In this document: piece after piece, positions 1 through 10,325 of the stretch
Numbering within the stretch: the stretch's first letter is position 1
How the letters are laid out: every line of letters starts with the position of its first letter
Assembly: GCA_041874725.1 (NCBI GenBank)
Contig: CP097466.1
Coordinates: forward strand, 1,240,001 to 1,304,000
Length of the DNA stretch: 64,000 nt
Reading direction: 5' to 3'
DNA from: Duganella sp. BuS-21
GTDB lineage: Bacteria > Pseudomonadota > Gammaproteobacteria > Burkholderiales > Burkholderiaceae_D
Position numbers and translations under genes: made by a program
The notes under the pieces: generated by a model
Told to the model about the DNA's origin: nothing
Seen by the model: the letters and a program-made list of their open reading frames with translations, nothing else
The model's database searches: none

Positions 1-508
1 CGCGGCCGGAGTCGTCGATCAGGCGGCGCGCTGCGGCGATTTTCTTCAGCGCTTGCGGAATGAAGGACTGGCCGCCGAAGCCCGGATTGACCGACATGAT
101 CAGGATCATGTCGATCTTGTCCATCACGTGTTCCAGGTAGCTCAGCGGGGTGGCCGGATTGAACACCAGGCCGGCCTTGCAGCCGTGGTCGCGGATCAGT
201 TGCAGCGAGCGGTCGATGTGGTCCGACGCTTCCGGGTGGAAGGTGATGATGTTGGCGCCGGCCTTGGCGAAGTCGGGGATGATGCGGTCCACCGGTTTGA
301 CCATCAGGTGTACATCGATCGGCACATCCACGTGCGGGCGGATCGCCTGGCACACCAGCGGGCCGATGGTCAGGTTGGGAACATAATGGTTGTCCATCAC
401 GTCAAAGTGGATGATGTCGGCGCCGGCGGTAACGACGTTGCGGACCTCTTCACCCAGGCGGGCGAAGTCGGCGGAGAGGATGCTGGGAGCGATGCGGTAG
501 GTGGTCAT
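1..508 (-). CDS. rpe: Ribulose-phosphate 3-epimerase (3' end outside window)
   Basis: This enzyme interconverts ribulose 5-phosphate and xylulose 5-phosphate in the cytosolic pentose phosphate and Calvin-type pathways. Reading the minus strand from the ATG at 508 gives [20 protein letters not shown], the classic Rpe N-terminus. It is followed by a [22 protein letters not shown] segment pattern with the metal-ligand His and Asp (HFDVMD), by DVHLMV with the second conserved His, and by [10 protein letters not shown], the phosphate-binding loop. About 169 residues are inside the window of the usual 220-230, so the C-terminus lies before base 1. No competing start is needed because the ATG fits the family start exactly. 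It is transcribed divergently from apaG. Confidence 0.95.
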   Translation of the reverse strand, partial: MTTYRIAPSILSADFARLGEEVRNVVTAGADIIHFDVMDNHYVPNLTIGPLVCQAIRPHVDVPIDVHLMVKPVDRIIPDFAKAGANIITFHPEASDHIDRSLQLIRDHGCKAGLVFNPATPLSYLEHVMDKIDMILIMSVNPGFGGQSFIPQALKKIAAARRLIDDSGR

Positions 509-678
509 GGCGTAGGGCTAGCGTAGAAAAAGATGCGCTATTTTACGCTGGTCCGCCTGCTTGCGCCCGTTTTCAGGCGCGTCGTCCTTGCATACGGGGC
601 CGATTTGCGGTGCAATGGGCGTTTGGCGATAGCAAAGTACAATCACCATCGTCAAGCTTGCATTTTAGAGGAATGTTG

Positions 679-1053
679 ATGTCGAATTATGAATTTACCG
701 TGTCGGTCAGAACCCAGTATCTGCCGGAACAGTCGGACCCGGAGCGCACGAATTTCGTGTTTACGTACTCGATCACGATCAAAAACACCGGCACGGTGGC
801 CGCGCAGCTGATTTCGCGCCATTGGGTCATCACGGACGCCAACAATCACGTCGAGCAAGTGCGCGGACTAGGCGTGGTCGGCCACCAGCCGCTGCTGCAG
901 CCGGGCGAGCAGTTCGAGTACACCAGCGGCGCCGCGCTGCAAACCCAGCAGGGCTCCATGGTGGGCGAATACTTCTGTGTGGCCGAAGACGGTCACCAGT
1001 TCGAGGTCAAGATTCCGGAATTCGTGCTGTCGCTGCCGCGCACGCTGCACTAA
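679..1053 (+). CDS. apaG: ApaG protein (Co2+/Mg2+ efflux protein family)
   Basis: ApaG is a small fibronectin-III-like beta-sandwich protein found in most proteobacteria. It has been linked to cobalt/magnesium tolerance, but its biochemical role is not settled. The 124-residue product (MSNYEFTVSVRTQYLPEQSD...) has the family signature: SDPERTNFVFTYSITIKN, the SRHWVITDA strand, VRGLGVVGHQPLLQPGE and the YTSGAAL and GSMVGEY motifs. The reading frame is open further upstream to 610. The start at 679 is chosen because AGAGGA (667-672) sits six bases before it and because the length matches the family. An in-frame ATG at 673 is too close to that ribosome binding site. Confidence 0.93.
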   Translation: MSNYEFTVSVRTQYLPEQSDPERTNFVFTYSITIKNTGTVAAQLISRHWVITDANNHVEQVRGLGVVGHQPLLQPGEQFEYTSGAALQTQQGSMVGEYFCVAEDGHQFEVKIPEFVLSLPRTLH

Positions 1054-1066
1054 TTCGCTGTGCTTA

Positions 1067-1150
1067 TTATTTCTTGCCCTTCATGGTCCACCAGACGATG
1101 AAGACCAGCAAAAAGAACGCCACGCCCGCTTCCACCATTAATATCCACAT
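1067..1150 (-). CDS. Putative 27-residue single-pass membrane protein
   Basis: A very short ORF on the minus strand starts with ATG at 1150 and ends with TAA at 1067-1069. It encodes MWILMVEAGVAFFLLVFIVW followed by WTMKGKK. The product is one hydrophobic helix of about 20 residues ending in a basic tail, which suggests an inner-membrane peptide with its C-terminus in the cytoplasm. It lies between apaG (convergent) and mltA (divergent, only 11 bases between start codons). Function is unknown. The support is the clean membrane-helix pattern, the Trp and Lys residues at the helix ends and the placement in an otherwise empty 108-base gap. No strong ribosome binding site is visible, so a chance ORF cannot be excluded. 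Confidence 0.5.
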   Translation of the reverse strand: MWILMVEAGVAFFLLVFIVWWTMKGKK

Positions 1151-1161
1151 ACTCAGCCTTT

Positions 1162-2400
1162 ATGTTATCTCCACGCCGTAGTCTACTCGTTCCGACAGGC
1201 GCCGTTGCGTTCGCGCTTGCGCTGGCCGCCTGCACCACCACGCCGCTGCCGCCGGACAAAGCGCCTGTACCAGCGCAACCGGCGCCGTCACAGCCTGCCA
1301 CGCCTGCGCCGACGGCGCCGACGGCGCCGACGGCGCCGGTCCAGCCGCCCAAGCCGGCCGCCCTGCACATGGTGGCGGCCACTTTTGCCGCGCTGCCGGG
1401 CTGGGACAAGGACGACCTGCGCGCGGCCTGGCCGGCGTTCAGCTCCTCGTGCTCGGTACTGGTCAAGCAGCCGACCTGGAAGGAGGTCTGTACCATCGGC
1501 CGCAGCGTCAACGCCAGCGACGAACGCGCCATCCGCACCTTCTTCGAAACCTTCTTCGAGCCGCAGCAGGTCATCGCACCGGACGGCGCCGCCGAAGGCC
1601 TGGTCACCGGCTATTACGAGCCGTTGCTGCACGGCTCGCGCAAAAAGGGTGGCGCGTACCAGACGCCGCTCTATAAAGTACCGGACGACATGCTCACCAT
1701 CGACCTGGGCAGCGTCTATCCCGAGCTGAAGAATATGCGCCTGCGCGGCAAGCTGGCGGGCAAGAAGGTCGTGCCTTATTCCACCCGCGCCGACATCGAA
1801 GCGGCCAATTTCAGCGGCAAGGAGCTGCTGTGGGTGGATGATCCGGTGGAGTCGTTCTTCCTGCAGGTGCAGGGTTCGGGCCGTGTGCAGCTGAGCGAAA
1901 CCGGCGAAACCGTGCGCGTGGCGTATGCCGACCAGAACGGCCATCCCTACAAGTCGATCGGGAAATACCTGGTGGAGAAGGGCGAGCTGACGCTGGAGCA
2001 GGCTTCGGCGCAGGGCATCAAGGCGTGGATCGCCGGCCATCCGACGCGCATGCAGGAGCTGTTCAATGTGAACCCGAGTTATGTGTTCTTCCGCGAAGAA
2101 CGCCTGCCGGACCCGAAAGTCGGGCCGAAAGGCTCGCTGGGCGTGCCGCTGACGCCGCAGCGCTCGGTCGCCATCGACGCCACCCAGTTGCCGCAAGGCG
2201 CGCCGGTGTTCCTGGCTACCACCCAGCCGAACAGCGATATTCCTATGCAGCGGCTGGTGATGGCGCAGGACACGGGCGGCGCCATCCGTGGCGCCATCCG
2301 CGTCGACTACTTCTTTGGCTTCGGTGCGGAAGCGGCGGAAAATGCCGGCCGCATGAAGCAGCGCGGCAGCGTATGGGTGCTGATGCCTAAAAAGTTTTAA
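1162..2400 (+). CDS. mltA: Membrane-bound lytic murein transglycosylase A
   Basis: This outer-membrane lipoprotein cleaves the glycan strands of peptidoglycan, releasing 1,6-anhydro-muropeptides. The N-terminus is a lipoprotein signal ending in LALAAC, with Cys24 as the lipidated residue. It is followed by a Pro/Ala/Thr linker (about residues 25-65) containing near-perfect 9-base repeats that encode PTA units. The MltA domain contains VTGYYEPLLHGSR and the 3D domain contains the MAQDTGGAIRGAIRVDYFFG motif, whose Asp370 corresponds to the catalytic aspartate of the family. The 412-residue length is somewhat longer than E. coli MltA because of the linker. No clear ribosome binding site precedes 1162. 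The stop codon overlaps the convergent stress-protein gene by four bases. Confidence 0.93.
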   Translation: MLSPRRSLLVPTGAVAFALALAACTTTPLPPDKAPVPAQPAPSQPATPAPTAPTAPTAPVQPPKPAALHMVAATFAALPGWDKDDLRAAWPAFSSSCSVLVKQPTWKEVCTIGRSVNASDERAIRTFFETFFEPQQVIAPDGAAEGLVTGYYEPLLHGSRKKGGAYQTPLYKVPDDMLTIDLGSVYPELKNMRLRGKLAGKKVVPYSTRADIEAANFSGKELLWVDDPVESFFLQVQGSGRVQLSETGETVRVAYADQNGHPYKSIGKYLVEKGELTLEQASAQGIKAWIAGHPTRMQELFNVNPSYVFFREERLPDPKVGPKGSLGVPLTPQRSVAIDATQLPQGAPVFLATTQPNSDIPMQRLVMAQDTGGAIRGAIRVDYFFGFGAEAAENAGRMKQRGSVWVLMPKKF

Positions 2401-2834
2401 CGCAATACCAGCACGGGCAGGGTGGTGTGCGATAGCACGCTTTGCGTTTCGCTGCCCATCAACAGCTTGCTCAGGCCGGTGCGGCCGTGCGAGGCCATCA
2501 TGATCAGGTCGGCGCCGTACTTCTCGGCCGCGCTGATGATTTCATCGGCCGGCTTGGCCGACATCGCGATCACTCCCGTGAACGGAATGCCGCCTGCAGC
2601 GGCCGCGGCCGCCACCTTGGCGATGTGGGCGCGCGCGGCGTCCTGCATCTGCGTTTCGTACTCGCCGGCTTCCAGCACGGCGCCGCCGTCGCCCAGGGTG
2701 GGCAGCAGCATGGGCTGGATTACCGCCACGGCGGTAATGCGCGCCTGGTGCAGGCGGGCGAATTCGACGGCAATGGCGGTGGCTTTGTCCGACAGGTCGG
2801 AACCGTCGGTGGGGAACAGGATGGATTTGAACAT
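2397..2834 (-). CDS. Universal stress protein, UspA family (ATP-binding type)
   Basis: This is a small cytosolic protein of the UspA fold, usually a dimer induced by starvation or stress. The 145-residue product begins MFKSILFPTDGSDLSDKA and ends in LSHTTLPVLVLR. It contains the nucleotide-binding signature HGRTGLSKLLMGSETQ, of the form G-x2-G-x9-G-S/T, which marks ATP-binding Usp proteins. The ATG at 2834 has CGGAG about nine bases upstream. It converges on mltA with overlapping stop codons, and its 5' leader carries an 11-base tandem repeat at 2845-2899. Confidence 0.9.
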   Translation of the reverse strand: MFKSILFPTDGSDLSDKATAIAVEFARLHQARITAVAVIQPMLLPTLGDGGAVLEAGEYETQMQDAARAHIAKVAAAAAAGGIPFTGVIAMSAKPADEIISAAEKYGADLIMMASHGRTGLSKLLMGSETQSVLSHTTLPVLVLR

Positions 2835-2844
2835 GGCGGACTCC

Positions 2845-2899
2845 GGGTAATGGACGGGTAATGGACGGGTAATGGACAGAAAATAGACGGGAAATAGAC
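2845..2899. repeat. Five-copy 11-bp tandem repeat
   Basis: Three perfect units of GGGTAATGGAC (2845-2877) are followed by two diverged units, AGAAAATAGAC (2878-2888) and GGGAAATAGAC (2889-2899). The array lies in the short gap between the end of the MFS gene and the start of the Usp gene. On the minus strand it would sit in the Usp mRNA leader, immediately upstream of the ribosome binding site. Confidence 0.9.
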
Positions 2900-2920
2900 T
2901 GGAGCCAGCCTACTGTCTAC

Positions 2921-4177
2921 TTAGCTTTTCTGGCGCACGGCTGGCGATAGCGCCAGCAGCAGCATCAGCCCGATGCTGCCGGCCGCCACGCAGGCCAGGC
3001 CGGTGCGCACGCTGAAGTGCTCGCCCAGGTAGCCGGCCGCCAGCGCGCCGAGCGGCGCAATCGCCACCGTCAGGAAGCGCATGGTCGAAATCATGCGGCC
3101 CAGGTATTCGTCCGGCGTGACCTTCTGGCGCATGGTGGTGTAGGGCATCAGGAACAGCATCACGCCGCAGTCGAGGAAAAACGACATGCCGGCGCAGGCG
3201 CTGGCGCTGGCCAGCGGGTAGCCGAATAGCTGGGCCGGAATCAGCGGCGTGACCGTATAGGCGAAGGTGCACAGGCCAACGCCGATCAGCATGGTGCCGG
3301 TGGTGCCGTAGCGCTGCGACAGCGGCTTCAGCAGCAGTGAACTGACCAATACGCCGATGCCGCCTATCATCTGCGCCACGCCCAGCATGCCGGCGCTCAT
3401 GCCTAGCTCGCGGGTGGCGAAAATCACGTGCAGCGCGGCAAAGCCGTAGAACAGCATATGCCACAGGCCCGAGGCCCAGGCCAGCGTGCGCAGCAGCGGT
3501 ATGCTCCAGATGAAGCGGAAACCATCCTGGATATCGCGCAGCGGGTGCTTGTTCGACGGCGGCGGCTTGGGATCGGTGGCGCTCACATTGCGCAGCAGCG
3601 CGATCGACACCAGGAAACTGCAGGCGTTGAGGATCACCGCGTAGGGCGCGGTCAGCCATTGGATCAGCACACCGGCCAGGCCCGGCGCCAGCAGCCGCGA
3701 GGCGGAATCGGTGGCGGCGAACTTGGACTGGGCGTCGGTCAGCTTGTCGCGGCCGATCAGGTTGGTCAGGAACACCACCTCGGCGCCGCCGCCGACCACG
3801 CCGCAGCCGCCGGAAATGAAGGACACCACGTACAGCCACTGCACTGACAGCAGGCCCAGCCACCACATCAGCGGAATGCTGGCCAGGGTCACCGCCTGGA
3901 TGGCTTTGCTCGCCAGCAGGATGGGCAGCTTGCGGTTGCGGTCGAGGATCACGCCGGCCGGCAGGGCCAGCAGGGCGAACGGCAGGGCCGCCATGGCGCC
4001 CATCATGCCCATCTGCGCCGGCGAGGCTTTTAATAAGAGCACCGCGCACAGTGGAAGCGCCAGCGCGCTGACATAGCTGCCGAAACCGTTGAGGATGGCG
4101 CTGGACCAATAGCGGCGGAAATCGCCGTTGCGCAGCAGTTCGTCACCGGCCAGCGCGTTGCGGAAAGAGGTAAGTAT
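2921..4177 (-). CDS. MFS transporter, probable drug/solute exporter (start codon defective)
   Basis: This is an inner-membrane major facilitator transporter of about 12 helices. It has the RNGDFRRYWSSAILNGFGSY start region and the VILDRNRKLPILLASK loop between helices 2 and 3 that are typical of MFS exporters of the macrolide-efflux/enterobactin-exporter type. Conserved-looking coding sequence runs back to about 4177, but there is no ATG, GTG or TTG in frame between the GTG at 4042 and the in-frame stop TAG at 4193-4195. The codon at 4175-4177 is ATA, exactly where a family start (reading xLTSFRNALAG) would be expected. The gene may therefore have lost its start, use ATA or CTG, or contain a sequence error. 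Starting at the GTG of 4042 would remove most of helix 1. Substrate is unknown. Confidence 0.75.
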   Translation of the reverse strand: MLTSFRNALAGDELLRNGDFRRYWSSAILNGFGSYVSALALPLCAVLLLKASPAQMGMMGAMAALPFALLALPAGVILDRNRKLPILLASKAIQAVTLASIPLMWWLGLLSVQWLYVVSFISGGCGVVGGGAEVVFLTNLIGRDKLTDAQSKFAATDSASRLLAPGLAGVLIQWLTAPYAVILNACSFLVSIALLRNVSATDPKPPPSNKHPLRDIQDGFRFIWSIPLLRTLAWASGLWHMLFYGFAALHVIFATRELGMSAGMLGVAQMIGGIGVLVSSLLLKPLSQRYGTTGTMLIGVGLCTFAYTVTPLIPAQLFGYPLASASACAGMSFFLDCGVMLFLMPYTTMRQKVTPDEYLGRMISTMRFLTVAIAPLGALAAGYLGEHFSVRTGLACVAAGSIGLMLLLALSPAVRQKS

Positions 4178-4273
4178 GGGATGCTCTGCGTGCTAATTGC
4201 CGAATTTCAATCATACCAGCGCCTGGCTTAGGCGCTACAATCGCCCGGTAAAATATTCCATCTGGAGGAACAC

Positions 4274-5050
4274 ATGCAATACGAAGACCTGATCGTCGAA
4301 GTGCACGGCAAAGTTGCACTGATCCGCCTGAACCGCCCGAAAGCCCTGAATGCGCTGAACGACCGCATGATGAACGAGCTAGGCGAAGCGCTATATAAGT
4401 ACGACGCCGATCCGGCCATCGGCTGCATCGTGCTGACCGGCAGCGAGAAGGCCTTCGCCGCCGGCGCCGACATCGCCGCCATGGCGGACTACACCTATCC
4501 GGATACCTATCGCGACAACTATATCGGCCGCAACTGGGAGCATGTGCTGCGCGTGCGCAAGCCGGTGATCGGCGCCGTGGCCGGCTTCGCGCTGGGCGGC
4601 GGCTGCGAGCTGGCCATGATGTGCGACTTTCTGGTGGCGGCCGACAACGCCAAGTTCGGCCAGCCGGAGATCAAGGTCGGCGTGGTGCCGGGCGCCGGCG
4701 GCACCCAGCGCCTGCCGCGCGCCATCGGCAAGGCCAAGGCCATGGACATGCTGCTGACCGCGCGCATGATCGACGCCGCCGAGGCGGAACGCATCGGCCT
4801 GGTGTCGCGCGTGATCCAGGCGGACAAGCTGATCGAAGAAGTGCTGGCCATCGCCACGCAGATCGCCTCGATGTCGACCTCGGTGGCCATGCAGATCAAG
4901 GATTCGGTCAACCGTGCCTTTGAAACCACGCTGTCGGAGGGCGTTACTTATGAGCGCCGTTTGTTCCAGGCCGCGTTCGGCACGCCCGCCCAGAAAGAAG
5001 GGATGAAGGCTTTCCTCGAAAAGCGCTTGCCAAACTTCGAGGGTCTTTGA
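4274..5050 (+). CDS. Enoyl-CoA hydratase (crotonase family)
   Basis: This enzyme hydrates 2-enoyl-CoA to 3-hydroxyacyl-CoA in fatty-acid or phenylacetate-type beta-oxidation, in the cytosol. The 258-residue length is standard. The oxyanion-hole and CoA-binding segments are present: [20 protein letters not shown] and [15 protein letters not shown]. Glu112 (in GGCELAM) and Glu132 (in FGQPEIKVG) are 20 residues apart, as are the two catalytic glutamates of rat crotonase. It therefore looks catalytically complete and close to short-chain crotonase/PaaF. CTGGAGGA precedes the ATG. Its stop codon directly abuts the -10 element of rRNA operon 1 promoter P1, and the -35 lies inside its last codons. 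Confidence 0.92.
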   Translation: MQYEDLIVEVHGKVALIRLNRPKALNALNDRMMNELGEALYKYDADPAIGCIVLTGSEKAFAAGADIAAMADYTYPDTYRDNYIGRNWEHVLRVRKPVIGAVAGFALGGGCELAMMCDFLVAADNAKFGQPEIKVGVVPGAGGTQRLPRAIGKAKAMDMLLTARMIDAAEAERIGLVSRVIQADKLIEEVLAIATQIASMSTSVAMQIKDSVNRAFETTLSEGVTYERRLFQAAFGTPAQKEGMKAFLEKRLPNFEGL

Positions 5051-5143
5051 TATGATTCGGTCCCTCGCAAGACACAGCATGCAAATGCAGCGTTAAGCGG
5101 GGTGAAAAAGAAGGTTGACGAAATGCTGAAAACGCTTCATACT
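5027..5143 (+). promoter_or_regulatory. Tandem promoters P1 and P2 of rRNA operon 1
   Basis: P1 is TTGCCA (5027-5032), an 18-base spacer and TATGAT (5051-5056). P2 is TTGACG (5115-5120), a 17-base spacer and CATACT (5138-5143). Both elements recur in front of the other two rRNA operons in this window at matching positions, which is the main support. The P1 -35 lies within the last codons of the enoyl-CoA hydratase gene. Confidence 0.8.
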
Positions 5144-5347
5144 CTTCCTTCTTCGCTGAGAACAAAACGCTTCTTCAGCAGTAATACAGAATTGATGATC
5201 TTTAAAAATTTACAGTTGATAAGTGTGGGCGTTTAGTGCTGCAACAAAAAGCATTAAATGCTCAACAAAGAAATATTCAGTAGAAATACTGTCAGTATTT
5301 TTGAGAAGAGCGAACCAGTGATCAGCAGTGGTCACTAAACAGAGATT
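5144..5347 (+). promoter_or_regulatory. rRNA operon 1 leader with boxA-like antiterminator and 16S processing stem
   Basis: The leader carries a boxA-like element GATCTTTAAAAATTTA (5197-5212). It also carries a segment at 5218-5233 (GATAAGTGTGGGCGTT) that is complementary, with G-U pairs, to 6912-6927 behind the 16S gene. This would form the RNase III processing stem. The region contains no protein-coding gene. Confidence 0.7.
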
Positions 5348-9940
<4,593 letters not shown>

Positions 9941-9995
9941 GACGGTTATATGCATTTACTCTGATGATGAGTGTGCTACCCAATAAACTAAATGA

Positions 9996-10020
9996 GATCC
10001 CCGCGTTCGCGGGGACGACG
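9996..10020 (+). repeat. REP-like palindrome in the 23S-5S spacer (operon 1)
   Basis: A short palindrome with arms ATCCCCGCG and CGCGGGGA is followed by CGACG. Its reverse complement resembles the left arms of the inverted-repeat pairs at 27830-27907 and 62944-63013 (GTCGTCCCCGCG then GCGGGGA). The same element is present at the same place in operons 2 and 3, with one base changed in the loop. Confidence 0.7.
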
Positions 10021-10092
10021 CTGACGCGCCGCTTTACTTCTCCCAGATTCGCTGTGGCGCCCAATCGGTGGCGCCAGAGCATACAAGTCAAA

Positions 10093-10206
10093 GCTTGATG
10101 ACCATAGTAAGTCGGTCCCACCCCTTCCCATCCCGAACAGGACCGTGAAACGACTCTACGCCGATGATAGTGCTGCAACCAGTGTGAAAGTAGGTTATCG
10201 TCAAGC
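10093..10206 (+). rRNA. rrf: 5S ribosomal RNA (operon 1)
   Basis: The 114-base gene begins GCTTGATGACCATAG and ends TATCGTCAAGC, so the terminal stem can form. It contains the conserved CCACCCCTTCCCATCCCGAAC loop region. It lies about 150 bases behind the 23S gene, as in a normal 16S-23S-5S operon. Ends are approximate. Confidence 0.95.
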
Positions 10207-10218
10207 TAGTTATTTAGA

Positions 10219-10256
10219 AAAAGCCCCTTCTGGAGAAATCCGGTAGGGGCTTTTTT
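10219..10256 (+). terminator. Rho-independent terminator of rRNA operon 1
   Basis: A stem of AAGCCCC and GGGGCTT with an 18-base loop is followed by a run of Ts (10250-10256). Operon 2 has an almost identical copy. Operon 3 has an unrelated terminator. Confidence 0.9.
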
Positions 10257-10259
10257 GCT

Positions 10260-10277
10260 TTGTCATCGGCATGTCAC
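10260..10277 (+). promoter_or_regulatory. PHO-box-like site upstream of the phytase-like esterase gene
   Basis: Two 7-base direct repeats, TTGTCAT (10260-10266) and ATGTCAC (10271-10277), are separated by four bases. This is the spacing of the PhoB-binding PHO box (CTGTCAT-N4-CTGTCAT). The site is 49 bases before the start codon and directly follows the rRNA terminator. Similar sites precede the next gene and the PhoD gene. Confidence 0.65.
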
Positions 10278-10291
10278 GCCGCCTCGTTAAG

Positions 10292-10320
10292 CTTGTCCCT
10301 TTTCAAATATTAGGGACAAG
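10292..10320 (+). promoter_or_regulatory. Perfect 9-bp inverted repeat over the ribosome binding site
   Basis: CTTGTCCCT (10292-10300) and AGGGACAAG (10312-10320) can form a 9-bp stem with an 11-base loop. The right arm contains the likely ribosome binding site (AGGGA) of the gene starting at 10326. The two arms are the same sequences found at the inner part of the 23S rRNA terminal helix. Confidence 0.7.
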
Positions 10321-10325
10321 TCAGC

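Noticed and set aside
53..526. Plus-strand ORF of 157 residues at the window start
   Set aside because: It is antisense to rpe, whose minus-strand translation is unmistakable.
1300..1345. 9-base repeats in mltA as a CRISPR-like or mobile repeat
   Set aside because: They encode a PTA-type linker in frame and are ordinary coding low complexity.
1288..2196. Long antisense ORF over mltA (and similar long antisense ORFs over btuB, btuD, amtB, gshA)
   Set aside because: High-GC codon usage gives open antisense frames; the products are low-complexity His/Arg/Gly-rich and match no family.
2910..4109. 399-residue minus-strand ORF overlapping the MFS gene
   Set aside because: Its translation is Arg/Gly/His-rich without hydrophobic helices; the other frame gives a clear MFS protein.
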